A stretch of 64,000 bases of DNA from Meandrina meandrites (lineage: Eukaryota; Cnidaria; Anthozoa; Scleractinia; Meandrinidae). The translations under genes and the position numbers were made by a program. Location: positions 36,299,917 through 36,363,916 of the forward strand of contig OY855904.1 of NCBI GenBank assembly GCA_963693305.1. Reading direction: 5' to 3'. This document shows positions 45,708 through 54,447 of this stretch, piece after piece. The notes below the pieces were generated by a model. It saw nothing but the letters and a program-made list of their open reading frames with translations, did no database searches and was not told the origin of the DNA. Positions within the stretch are counted from its first letter, which is position 1, and each line of letters opens with the position of its first letter.

Positions 45708-46589
45708 GTAGGTTTTGGAAGGCTTTAAAAGTGGATAAAAAAGCTTTTGAACAAAACTCAGCAATGATAACTTCTATCTTGTTAATTAAGTATTGCAACA
45801 CTGCTTATATTAAAAATGCCCCAGTCATTTACCATATGGCCATGGTCTGAGCACAGTTCTTGCTCTACCTAGAATTTTTTGTTGGTGACCAGACTGATAC
45901 CCGCACTCTGCCAGACTTGGATTAATGCAATTTTGATAATATACCAGTATTAATATTAGTAATAATTGTATTACATAGTGAGTATATGAATGACATGCAT
46001 GAACTAGGGCTGCAACGATACATTTTCTTAGGATACAATACATATCTCAATGCAACTGCCACGATACGATACACAATACGTATCATAATTCTGAGAAACA
46101 ATGGCGACAAATTATGATTTCTTTTACAAAATTCCTTACCCCTCGGTCATCGTCAATACTTTTATTAATCCAAAGTTTTTCCACACCTTTGATTTAAATG
46201 AGGAGGGTGCTGGTTACAACTCACCAGAGGAAGACATTTTAACGAACGAACAGCGTGTTTTTGCTGTGGGCACATAAGACTGTGTCAGCTAACAGTTATC
46301 GGAACTATGCATGTGCTCATGCAGCCATCTTGAATGTGATTGGAACCATGCGAAGTGGTACTAAGCAAGTATGAAGCCCTGAGGCTAAAAAAGGGCTTGT
46401 ACTTGGGTAAGGGGTCATAAAACTGATTGAAACAGTAATTTCTGAATGTTGGTAAAATAATTTCTGATTTTTGATGACAAATATTTTATTGTTTTGCGAT
46501 ACAGCGATATCCCATTCAATATCGGTATTCGTGTGGTGACAAAAATATCGCTGTTCACCGGGTCACCAGTGTATTGTTGCAGCTTATAT

Positions 46590-46745
46590 GATGAAATGAA
46601 TGAAATGATCCTCGCAGTGTGAAAGCAATTTAAGCAATTGCATTTTTTAGCCTGAAAGAAAGTCAAGGCTGCAATGGGATTTGAACCTGGCCCATGGCCT
46701 CCACGATACTGGTGCAATGCTCTACCAACTGAGCTATGAAGCCTT
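46590..46745 (-). mobile_element. tRNA-derived SINE with intact box A and box B
   Basis: On the minus strand: GGCTTCATAGCTCAGTTGGT then AGAGCATTGCACC is a near-perfect tRNA 5' half with box A, and CAGGTTCAAATCCCATTG is box B, about 35 bases apart. Then GCAGCCTTGACTTTCTTTCA, GGCTAAAAAATGC and AATTGCTTAAATTGC form the SINE tail shared with 43275-43480. The lack of a paired acceptor stem and the added tail rule out an ordinary tRNA gene. Confidence 0.8.
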
Positions 46746-46848
46746 TATACGTTAAAAGCAGGTGAATTGTGGGTCCTAATACCCCACTGAATTGAATGAT
46801 GTGAATTGTTTGAAATAATGCCAAAATTCCAAATTTTACAGGACAATG

Positions 46849-47432
46849 GAGAAATACCATTTAATAGTACATACATACATACATACATACATACATACAT
46901 ACATACATACATACATACATACATACATACATACATACATACATACATACATACATACATACATACATACATACATACATACATACATACATACATACAT
47001 ACATACATACATACATACATACATACATACATACATACATACATACATACATACATACATACATACATACATACATACATACATACATACATACATACAT
47101 ACATACATACATACATACATACATACATACATACATACATACATACATACATACATACATACATACATACATACATACATACATGATTTATTAGTATTTA
47201 TAGTAACAATAAATGGAAAATTTTATGCCATAATTTTAAATCTCCTGTGCGCCGCTATTTTTGATTTTATGATGAGTGATGGTTGCTGCTATTGTTTTGG
47301 AATCAGAGGATCTTTTGTGTGAAACAATTGAGCAACCATTACACATCATAAAATCCAAAATGGCAGTGCACAGGAAAAGCCACGATCTTTTCCATTTATT
47401 GTTACTATTATTAAAAAACTAAATGGTATTTC
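46849..47432. mobile_element. Inverted-repeat MITE-like element carrying the microsatellite
   Basis: Outer ends AGAAATACCATTTAATAG and ACTAAATGGTATTTCTCT. Just right of the microsatellite, AGTAACAATAAATGGAAAA and CTCCTGTGCGCCGC-ATTTTATGATG are mirrored at 47340-47400 by CATCATAAAATCCAAAATGG, GTGCACAGGA and CCATTTATTGTTACT. The inner arms resemble the ends and GCCATCTTGGATT motif of the piggyBac-like MITE at 7770. No clear TTAA at the ends. Confidence 0.55.
46868..47184. repeat. Tetranucleotide microsatellite (ACAT)n, ~79 units
   Basis: About 317 bp of uninterrupted ACAT/TACA repeat with no visible imperfection. It is open in several frames on both strands (Tyr-Val-Cys-Met or Ile-His-Thr-Tyr), which are artefacts. 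It lies inside an inverted-repeat element: GAAATACCATTTA at 46851 is mirrored by TAAATGGTATTTC near 47414. Confidence 0.97.
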
Positions 47433-47910
47433 TCTCTTGGGCATTTCTTCAAACAATCACTATGAACTCAAAACCCATGAAAATCTTGATCACAGGATAT
47501 TTGTGGTATTTTAAGTAATGCTTAATAAATGAGCAACATTGTTTTATCAAGTTTAAAACACGAGGTGCAGCCAAATGTTTTAGAGTTGATAAAACACGAA
47601 CTGCAAATTTATTGAACGGCTTCAAAAATTTCTGATTTAGATCAACTCATTCTTGCACTAATATTTAGATTTGGGGCTATTTTGGCCTAGAAAATTGGAC
47701 GTGTGTTTAGCTGTGTCTTTATCAGATATAAAGACACTCATTAAACATTCTTTATGAATTATTAATGAGTTTTTGATGGAAAAATTAATGGTATTTTCAC
47801 GGGATTTTTGCCATGAAAAAAAAAACACGAAAAAAGCCAGAAAATGTGGAGAATTTTTAATGGCTTCATTACCCGTGAAATCATGAATACTCATGAAGAA
47901 GCCATTAAAT

Positions 47911-48270
47911 ACACACACACATATAAAATGAGGGTTCTGGCACAAATTTTATAACAAAAGGTTAATGATATCTAACAAAGCTTTATTCTCAAGAAACTCG
48001 GCTCCCATGCTCACCTCGTTTCTTGAGAATAAAGCATTAACCTTTTGTTATAAAATTTCTGCCAGAACCCTCATTTTATATGTGTGTGGTTTGAGAGAAA
48101 ATAAGCAAGCATGGAAGTAAACAAAGAGCATGACCCCAAACCGAGCGAGCGGATGTGTCACAAAAAAATATTTTCTATTGAAGAAATGTATGCACTGTCT
48201 ATATACAAAAGTGTGCCAGAATTATTTTACAATTGAACAATTATCTGCACTAGTATATACGCTGAGATGG
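47911..48270 (+). repeat. Polinton left terminal inverted repeat
   Basis: About 360 bp. Begins (AC)n then ATATAAAATGAGGGTTCTGG and ends ATCTGCACTAGTATATACG near 48261, with weaker match to GAGATGG at 48270. Complementary to 61155-61523. Its outer half is a palindrome: arm 47915-47997, loop 47998-48017, arm 48018-48087, the second arm lacking 13 bases (TTTGTTAGATATC) kept in the right TIR. Confidence 0.92.
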
Positions 48271-48491
48271 GTAGAGGAAGAAACGGCACTGTGGAACAAA
48301 GCATTAAAAAAACAAAAAAATCAAAATACCAAGAAAGGGGTGGCAATTTTGAAATATTTCGCACACACTATAAACAACAACATAATTCAACATTTTTATT
48401 ATCAGAAGGCTTACTAGCAGAAATGAAAAAAATTAGTCCGCAAAATTTAATGAATATTCTTTTGCCAAATCAATGTGAACAGGGTTATTAG
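48267..48491 (+). CDS. Short basic ORF next to left TIR, 74 aa, unknown
   Basis: Begins inside the TIR edge and encodes a lysine-rich head (KKTKKSKYQERGG) and the segment HNSTFLLSEGLLAEMKKISP. No domain recognised. It reads toward the next small ORF and could be part of one gene interrupted by a stop at 48489-48491. Another frame (48130-48417) is equally open, so coding status is doubtful. Confidence 0.3.
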   Translation: MGRGRNGTVEQSIKKTKKSKYQERGGNFEIFRTHYKQQHNSTFLLSEGLLAEMKKISPQNLMNILLPNQCEQGY

Positions 48492-48546
48492 TTCACCCAG
48501 GTTCACCATTTAGAAAGAAATGCCACCCTATTATATCGGTTGAAAA

Positions 48547-48903
48547 ATGGTTAGTGTATCAAACAACTGCCAACTTTCCGATGCCATACAAAAACTTCCT
48601 CCAAAACTTAGTGAAAAAACCTACAAAGAGTATCTTACCATAATGCTCAGGCATCAAGCCGCTCTTGGCTGGGATAAGGTGAATGTTGCAATTGCCAAAG
48701 CCCCGTTTTGCGAACACAATGAACAAATTGTAAAGGTCTTGTTTTGCCATAAATGTGGTGATTGCAGGCGTAATGGGCTCTGTCATATGTGTAGCAAAAA
48801 TGGAGTCAAACACTTTCTCGGCTATCCTGTGTTTGATGAAAACGGCTATGACGAAATCTTCAAGAAATCTTTCTACTCGAGTTGGTGCGGAACCGTAGTG
48901 TGA
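48547..48903 (+). CDS. Cysteine-rich small protein, 118 aa, unknown
   Basis: ATG at 48547 to TGA at 48903. After a charged start (KLPPKLSEKTYKEYLTIMLR), it has VLFCHKCGDCRRNGLCHMCS, a dense CxxC-x2-C-x5-CxxC cluster that could bind zinc, and ends SSWCGTVV. The opposite strand is also open over 115 codons (48559-48906), so the cysteine pattern is the main argument for the + strand. It occupies the slot just inside the left TIR. I do not recognise a family. Confidence 0.4.
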   Translation: MVSVSNNCQLSDAIQKLPPKLSEKTYKEYLTIMLRHQAALGWDKVNVAIAKAPFCEHNEQIVKVLFCHKCGDCRRNGLCHMCSKNGVKHFLGYPVFDENGYDEIFKKSFYSSWCGTVV

Positions 48904-50061
48904 CATTTTCTGAGAATAAGACCGGAAACCAATATTTATATTTCCCAGGCCCCTATATTGAGCAAAGTTAACTGACTCAAGCGAGACTGTTTAATTTTTT
49001 TCTGCCTCTCGCATTGCTTGCACGACTTGATATGTTATCTGTCTGACCTCATTCTGCCAAACGGGTGTAGAAAGTTCGTTTATAGCATACATAAGAGCAT
49101 GAAATAGTAAAATCATTTTGCGTGTCTTCCCGTGTAATTATGTTTTAGAAAGTTCTTGAACTTTTAGTGTTTACATAATTTTACTAACGTCTAAATATTA
49201 AGTTGACAGGTCTTAACTTGTTTTGAAGATCTTTTATCTTAAATAAGCAAAGCAGAACGAAAGAACAATAGATTTAATTGGTTTCTTTTGTTCTGAAAAA
49301 TTCTTTTGGGCTACACAGAATTTTAGCACTGAAGAATGTAAAAACAAAGGATTTTCGTGGGTGGTAAAACCACAGAATGAGCGTGGGTTGACAGCTCACG
49401 TGCGGGTATTGTTTTGATTTCAAAGCATTGACGTCACGGCTGCGCTTAATAACCACACAGCACACAATTCGTGCTGTTTACATATATTAACCAAGCCAAG
49501 CGAAGCAACACAAAATATCTATCTGCTAAACAAGATCCCGGACCGTCAAAATTTACACCATTTACACTATATTTCTTTTACTTCGGGAGTCGTAAACGTC
49601 CACTGAGCATGATTACAGCTAGGCATTCTGACGAGATCTGAAATCGATCGAAACGACTCCAGATTGACGCAAACAATCAGGTATGAAATAAATAATTATG
49701 CTATAATATTAATTCGTAAATATTCAATCCAAATGTTTTACACCTCTGTTCTGTGTCGCGCAAGCAGGTTGTGGCTCAGCACGTGTCATCTGCTTCATCT
49801 TTCTCTTGCACTTCAACAAAATTCGAATGGTCTTCTACCAACCTAATCAATGTATCAATTGTCGTGCAAGTAACATACCACCAAAAAGTATAAACGACGA
49901 AGCCTGTAAAAAAACTGACAACAAATGTTTGCGTTGGAACTTGCACCATATTTATATAGAATATGAAAAAAAGTGTTAAATTGTTTTAATACATCATACG
50001 AATGCCTTTCCTCGGTTTCGGAAAGTCAACTTTCTTCATATTAATATGATGACAGGTATAA
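48904..50061. other. Polinton interval without recognisable gene
   Basis: About 1.15 kb of AT-rich DNA in a compact element. It contains at 49720-49785 a copy of the 3' end of the neighbouring gene (50062-50126). Open frames here are short and uninformative. It may be decayed coding DNA or an insertion; I see no inverted repeats that would define one. Confidence 0.6.
49720..49785 (-). repeat. 66-bp direct duplicate of the 3' end of the 178-aa gene
   Basis: TATTCAATCCAAATGTTTTA through GTGGCTCAGCACGTG matches 50062-50126 with one substitution (GCAAGC versus GCGAGC). In the second location it encodes the last residues (ATQNRGVKHLD) and stop of the minus-strand protein. Spacing between copies is ~341 bp. 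Confidence 0.9.
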
Positions 50062-50064
50062 TAT

Positions 50065-50556
50065 TCAATCCAAATGTTTTACACCTCTGTTCTGTGTCGC
50101 GCGAGCAGGTTGTGGCTCAGCACGTGCTGGCTCAGGTGCCTTTTTGTTAAATACGGCCTTAAGCTCTTCGCATTTGTAATAAATCCCGACCAGTGAAACG
50201 ACTAAGCTGGCAACAGGAAGCCATTGGGTGGTGCTGAGACTGCTATTTTTTTCTCCGGTACTCTTTGGGCTTTCGTCTTCTGTAGTCGGGGCTAGCTCAC
50301 GGGCCGGGGCAGCGGCTTTTGCCTTGTTGTTTGCAAGTATGATAGCAGCCTCAGCTGCGGCTTTTTTCTGTTGTTCACGGGCCAGCCGCATTCTTTCAGC
50401 AACCAATTTGCCAGCAGCCACACGCTTGGGATTTTTTGCACGCTGTGGGGTTGTAGTTGGAGTTGAAGTTGTTGCTTGCTGTGTTATCTCGACCTGCGAA
50501 TGTGCTGTCTGGGTCTCGCCCTGCGAATGTGCGCTCTTGGATTGTTCGGTTGACAT
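50065..50556 (-). CDS. Basic Ala-rich membrane-anchored protein, ~163 aa
   Basis: I chose the second ATG (MSTEQSKSAHSQ, at 50556), because the frame-opening ATG at 50601 adds a hydrophobic, unlikely stretch upstream of the Thr/Gln-rich start. Order: T/Q-rich N-terminus with the duplicated motif AHSQ, basic-alanine segment KRVAAGKLVAERMRLAREQQ that looks helical, acidic linker TEDESPKST, a hydrophobic segment WLPVASLVVSLVGIYY (one membrane span), and a Pro/Arg-rich tail. Same strand as the ATPase and capsid genes and probably co-expressed with them. A virion or DNA-associated role is a guess. Family not known to me. Confidence 0.65.
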   Translation of the reverse strand: MSTEQSKSAHSQGETQTAHSQVEITQQATTSTPTTTPQRAKNPKRVAAGKLVAERMRLAREQQKKAAAEAAIILANNKAKAAAPARELAPTTEDESPKSTGEKNSSLSTTQWLPVASLVVSLVGIYYKCEELKAVFNKKAPEPARAEPQPARATQNRGVKHLD

Positions 50557-50601
50557 TTTGAAATGAAGCGTATATGTTAAGCAAATAAAATTATTATGCA
50601 A

Positions 50602-51186
50602 TTACTCAGAATTTGTCTGCAAGTGTTCAGCATTTGATGAGTATTGCTCAGGAATTTCTTCCAATTTTGCTTTGTCCTTTTTCTTCAAATGCGAGTTAAA
50701 ATCAATGTGCTTCGCCGTTATCAAAGCAGCAGAAATAGGAGCAAGAAATTTTCCATATTTTAAAGTGAGACCTCCGACAAAATCTGTCATTTCTTTGTTA
50801 ATAATGTAGTCTTCTTTTAGTTCTTTTTTCATTGCATCAATGTCATCTATTTTAACAACCATTTCCAGGCCTCTTGTCAGAAGCGTAAGCAGGCTGTCAA
50901 CGATGCTTTCGGTTGTCTTGCTGCCAACGAAGGTTTCATATCTCTTGTAGTACTTTTCAACTTCTTTATCAGTCAAGCGTTTCAACTGCTCATGTGTTAA
51001 GTGCACTCCGATGACCTCTTTGGCTTTGCCTGTTGATACAAGCACGGCCAGCTGCTCACGAAGAGCAGGAATGTCAGGTCCGGTGGCGGTTAAGCTTGTT
51101 AAGTCTGGCACAATACTACCAGCTGGCCCGCTTGATGGCTCGGCTTCCAGTAGGTTTATAACTTCTGCGAACCCTTGTTCAGCCAT
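50602..51186 (-). CDS. Polinton protein of unknown function, ~194 aa
   Basis: Start chosen at MAEQGFAEVINLLEAE (51186); an ATG five codons earlier (51201) is possible. Mostly helical and charged: VHLTHEQLKRLTDKEVEKYY, then KRYETFVGSKTTESIVDSLL and a moderately hydrophobic LTLKYGKFLAPISAALITAK. It ends acidic and polar. It sits between the ATPase and the basic membrane protein on the same strand, 46 bp before the next start and about 30 bp after the ATPase stop. The HEQLKRLTDKEVEKYYKRYE stretch is reminiscent of DNA-associated or scaffold proteins but I cannot assign a family. Confidence 0.7.
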   Translation of the reverse strand: MAEQGFAEVINLLEAEPSSGPAGSIVPDLTSLTATGPDIPALREQLAVLVSTGKAKEVIGVHLTHEQLKRLTDKEVEKYYKRYETFVGSKTTESIVDSLLTLLTRGLEMVVKIDDIDAMKKELKEDYIINKEMTDFVGGLTLKYGKFLAPISAALITAKHIDFNSHLKKKDKAKLEEIPEQYSSNAEHLQTNSE

Positions 51187-51216
51187 TGTCACTATATACA
51201 ACTTTCATTTTTTAAT

Positions 51217-51804
51217 TCAAAATGACTTTACGCAGTAGGGGTAGCGAAGCGAGAACACGAGATAAGAGAACTTCCGCTCTTTCAGCTTTGAGATCAGAGA
51301 TTTGTACTCATCGTTGGAGAGTTCGCCGGGGTAATCATCAAAGATCGCGTTCGTGGTTTTGGCCTTGGGAGTGTAAAATAGAACGATAGCCGCCACATTC
51401 TCCCGGAAGGAAGGTGTGATGCTGGTTATCTTCTGGGTCAGCACCCAAACGATATGTCGAGCGGAGAAGCCAAGATTTACCAGCTGGCCTGTGCGTCCTT
51501 TCACATCTTTGGAGGCTGCGCAGTCATCGAGTATTATGAGCATGTTGGTGCCCACAAAAAGCCAGCTTACGACATTCAACCAAAATTCAACCTTGTGGTG
51601 CATGCATGTTATCACAAACATTCTTGGGTCATTTTCACCAATTCGGAGGTAGGTCTTGTTGTGCGCGAATGTTGGGCAGATAAGCACAATGTAGTCGAAC
51701 TTGCCGCGGAAAGGGCCGTAGATCTGGTCCACCACAAACCTCGATTTGCCTGAATTCGTCAGGCCCACAATGAGAGCATTAAAGGGTATCTTGCTCGGAA
51801 CCAT
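51217..51804 (-). CDS. Packaging ATPase, A32/FtsK-HerA type, 195 aa
   Basis: Walker A is GLTNSGKS at residues 14-21, preceded by the strand FNALIV. Walker B is MLIILDDCAA at residues 88-97, with the acidic pair at 93-94. VLTQ at 121-124 fits the polar sensor strand of this family. In Polintons, adintoviruses and related double-jelly-roll viruses this ATPase pumps the genome into the capsid. The stop lies ~15 bp before the next gene region, and the start is 5 bp from the capsid stop, so ATPase and capsid are probably one transcript. Length is near the lower end for the family. No frameshift or stop. Confident on motifs and neighbours. Confidence 0.9.
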   Translation of the reverse strand: MVPSKIPFNALIVGLTNSGKSRFVVDQIYGPFRGKFDYIVLICPTFAHNKTYLRIGENDPRMFVITCMHHKVEFWLNVVSWLFVGTNMLIILDDCAASKDVKGRTGQLVNLGFSARHIVWVLTQKITSITPSFRENVAAIVLFYTPKAKTTNAIFDDYPGELSNDEYKSLISKLKERKFSYLVFSLRYPYCVKSF

Positions 51805-51809
51805 TTCTA

Positions 51810-53063
51810 TTAGTACTGCACAGATTCTAATTGCCTTCCTAATATATTCATCTGCGCGTCGCTGATTATGTAAATGTGGCAGTTAACATTGCCTGAGCCG
51901 CTTGCTTTCCTCTCGAGCTCCAGCTGTACCCCATCCTTTGTGTTTACAAGTCGCGTGCCGCTTCCGTGCATCGAGTGGTCAGCCATGGAACGCAGATCGA
52001 TCATAAGCCCGAACTTGTCTTCTGTATAAAACTTTGTTGCATTCATGTGCTGTTTTTTGTTTTTGGCTTTGAGAAAGAAGCGTTTGACCTCCTCCCAAAC
52101 ATCAATTCCTTCAAGTCTGTTGTTGTACAGCCTGTTGGGCGAGCCGTTAACTGTGACACTGACTTTCGTCAGGTCTGGGTTATAGTACGCTTCTGACTGC
52201 CTTGCGCCAGCAGTATGGGGCTTGACAAAAAGTAGCAAAATGCCTTTGAGAGACCTTCTCTGCAGGTTAACTCTGAGATTAAGCCTTGTGTCACTGCCTT
52301 TTTTAAAGGTAACCACTTGGTCACGCTGAATGTGGTCATATGCAAATTCTTTGCCACTTGAGTACTCGCTGAAGGCTGCATCCGCCAGTGTTTTGCTTCT
52401 TATCATCTCGTACTCCAGCTGGACGTTTGTCAGCTTGTATTTCAGTTTTGATGGATCGGAGCCTCTGACGACCCGATCGGCTGCCGCAAGTGTCAGTTCG
52501 AACACAAGATCGTTGAATAGAGCCTGCGGATAAAAGGTCCCGTGGTCGTTCAAAATCTGGTGGTCAAGGCGGATCCTGTATTTGGTTCCGTAAATCCCGT
52601 TCAGTTTGATTTCTGCAGCGACGCCTGTGGTCTTCTTATCACCCGCGTTTGAGCGAATTTTGTTGAGGTCCTCACCCTGGATTCCATCTTGCAGCATGTT
52701 GTCGCGCTCCTCCTGCGATAGGAAGAGGTCCTCGAATATCTTGTAAATGTCGTAACCAACTGTGTCCTGCAGTATGGTGCCAGAGTACTTCACAACAAGT
52801 TTGTCAACTAGCGCCCGACCAACATTGTCAACAAGAAAGTTGTTGGCATGGCCTCCACTCAAATCGATGTTGAAGCGAAGCACAAGTGAGCCAGGAACAA
52901 TGACCTCGTTTTCATTCAGCTTGGGCACCGAAACATAAAGCGTTTCCTGCGGATTGGCTTCTGTGCGCTCGAAAGTGATGCGTTTCACCGCGCGCTCCGC
53001 TTTTAGAGCGCCAAGAGTTTTTTCACTGCGTTTTGGTCGAAGGTTTTCCTGTAGACTGTCCAT
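51810..53063 (-). CDS. Major capsid protein, double jelly-roll type, 417 aa
   Basis: A full-length open frame from MDSLQENLRPKRSEKTLG to a stop at 51810. It is rich in beta-strand-like segments: ETLYVSVPKL, VIVPGSLVLRFNIDLSGGHA, LVDKLVVKYSGTILQDTVGY, then a second set such as YRIRLDHQILNDHGTFYPQA and LKGILLLFVKPHTAGARQSE, ending HIYIISDAQMNILGRQLESV. Two similar strand-rich halves and the position next to the packaging ATPase fit the hexon-like capsid protein of Polintons/adintoviruses. The fold is inferred, not seen directly. The N-terminal ~25 residues are basic. Undamaged, unlike the polymerase of the same element. Confidence 0.85.
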   Translation of the reverse strand: MDSLQENLRPKRSEKTLGALKAERAVKRITFERTEANPQETLYVSVPKLNENEVIVPGSLVLRFNIDLSGGHANNFLVDNVGRALVDKLVVKYSGTILQDTVGYDIYKIFEDLFLSQEERDNMLQDGIQGEDLNKIRSNAGDKKTTGVAAEIKLNGIYGTKYRIRLDHQILNDHGTFYPQALFNDLVFELTLAAADRVVRGSDPSKLKYKLTNVQLEYEMIRSKTLADAAFSEYSSGKEFAYDHIQRDQVVTFKKGSDTRLNLRVNLQRRSLKGILLLFVKPHTAGARQSEAYYNPDLTKVSVTVNGSPNRLYNNRLEGIDVWEEVKRFFLKAKNKKQHMNATKFYTEDKFGLMIDLRSMADHSMHGSGTRLVNTKDGVQLELERKASGSGNVNCHIYIISDAQMNILGRQLESVQY

Positions 53064-53124
53064 TATTGCAAAGAAATATAAAAATATTCAATTAAAATTT
53101 CAATTGTAAATATAAAATCACGCG
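53064..53124. promoter_or_regulatory. Divergent intergenic region between capsid and coiled-coil genes
   Basis: Only 61 bp separate the two start codons, which point away from each other. The sequence is AT-rich with TAAATATAAAATCACG on one side and ATAAAAATATTCAATTAA complement-like TA-rich blocks on the other. It must hold the start sites or core promoters of both if they are expressed from the element. Inference from layout. Confidence 0.45.
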
Positions 53125-54447
53125 ATGGCAGAAGGTGGCGAATTTGGTATGGACCAACCAGATCTTGACCGCGAACTTGACCATGATGACGATGATGATG
53201 ATGATGATGAACAAGAGGCCAACAGAACCCAGCCATTTCAGCCTGGCACAGCATCCACCCACTACCATGGTGGTGAACAACATGAAATGCAAACTATGCA
53301 GCACGAGAAGAGCGGACTTCCAGAAACATCATTTGATGAAGAAATACCTTTGTTGGTGGGCTTTATTCATCAAGATGACAAACCAGCTCTTCTTGAAAGA
53401 GCAAGAGCTTTCATTAAAAGGAGGTTTCCAAGAGTTGACTTTGGGAAATTAGGCCCAATCGGTTTCAGCAAAAGGCCTGGCAATGAGACTACAATCGTTT
53501 CATTTGGAACAAAAGGTGGTGAGACTGACATTTTCAGAAAAGATGGGAAAGGTCTTCTCAAAAAATTCACAGACAAGTTCAAAACATCCCTTGGTCCAGA
53601 AGCTGAATCTCTGATTGCTCAAGACAATGAAGAAATAAGAGAAAACCGGCAGAGATTAAGAGAAGCTGAAAAACAACGTAAAGAAGCCGAAAAACTCGCC
53701 TCTGAAAGAGAAAAAGCCGCCCAAGAAGTGCAAGATCTGAGAACCAGAATCGATCGAACTCAAGCCAGTATTGATCAACTGGGATCAAACGTTGAAAATG
53801 AATCAGAACTGCGGAGACTGCAGCAACTGAAAAAACATTATCAAAAGGATTTTGAAAACGCAAAAAAAGAGGTGTCGGCTAGCCTAGCTGCCAAAGAGAG
53901 CGAAAGAAACACCATGGAAGCAAGGCTCAACGACACAAGAACGTTGGATGAGCTGAAAGAGCAAGAAGCCGAACTGCAACGCCAAAATGAGGAAGATCAG
54001 GCAGTTATCGACAATGAAGACGCCTCACCTTCTGATAAACAAGCCGCCGAAGGCCGCGTTGAAGAAAGACAAGAGGAGCTTGCTCGTTTAAGAACGCAGA
54101 TTGATGAAAGAGAAAGAGCGCTTCCACTTCATGAGAGGGTAAAGGAGATATTCAAAAAATATGGCGTGACCGTTACAGCAATCGTTCTTGCTGCCGGGGT
54201 CACGATTGCTGCAGTCATTGGTGCTATTACAAACGCTTTGAGAGCCACTGGTAAAGTGTTGGGAAAAGGTCTGAAAGATATTGGCTCAAAGGTTGCATCA
54301 GCTCTGCCAGGTCTTATTGGCTCAATTGTGAGCTTTCTTTTCAAAGCCGCCGGTCAAGCTATCGGCTTTCTTGCTGAGCACACATGGCTGCTGATTTTGG
54401 CTGTGGTGGCCTTTATTGTCGAAAAATACATCAAGAAGCGGCGTTAG
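53125..54447 (+). CDS. Coiled-coil protein with C-terminal membrane segments, 440 aa
   Basis: Start ATG at 53125 (MAEGGEFGMDQPDL), then a run of nine aspartates (DDDDDDDD region, residues ~25-33). A globular basic part (FGKLGPIGFSKRPGNETTIV) is followed by a ~170-residue heptad-rich coiled coil (ENRQRLREAEKQRKEAEKLA through EELARLRTQIDERERALPLH). The C-terminus has hydrophobic stretches VTAIVLAAGVTIAAVIGAIT, LPGLIGSIVSFLFKAAGQAI and WLLILAVVAFIVEKYIKKRR. Such proteins recur in cnidarian Polintons; role unknown, perhaps a membrane-linked virion or fibre-like component. Only large + strand gene of the central block, intact. Confidence 0.8.
   Translation: MAEGGEFGMDQPDLDRELDHDDDDDDDDEQEANRTQPFQPGTASTHYHGGEQHEMQTMQHEKSGLPETSFDEEIPLLVGFIHQDDKPALLERARAFIKRRFPRVDFGKLGPIGFSKRPGNETTIVSFGTKGGETDIFRKDGKGLLKKFTDKFKTSLGPEAESLIAQDNEEIRENRQRLREAEKQRKEAEKLASEREKAAQEVQDLRTRIDRTQASIDQLGSNVENESELRRLQQLKKHYQKDFENAKKEVSASLAAKESERNTMEARLNDTRTLDELKEQEAELQRQNEEDQAVIDNEDASPSDKQAAEGRVEERQEELARLRTQIDERERALPLHERVKEIFKKYGVTVTAIVLAAGVTIAAVIGAITNALRATGKVLGKGLKDIGSKVASALPGLIGSIVSFLFKAAGQAIGFLAEHTWLLILAVVAFIVEKYIKKRR

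Noticed and set aside
46680..46745. Possible functional tRNA gene
   Set aside because: Box A and box B are present, but the acceptor stem does not pair and SINE tail sequence continues beyond it; the same tail is found at 43275-43480.
46745..47322. Long open frames of repeated Tyr-Val-Cys-Met and Ile-His-Thr-Tyr residues on both strands
   Set aside because: They are translations of the ACAT microsatellite; a tetranucleotide repeat without stops is open in every frame.
50228..50566. 112-codon plus-strand frame opposite the basic Ala-rich protein
   Set aside because: It is the complement of an Ala/Thr/Lys-rich gene; the minus frame has a sensible start, membrane segment and operon-like neighbours.
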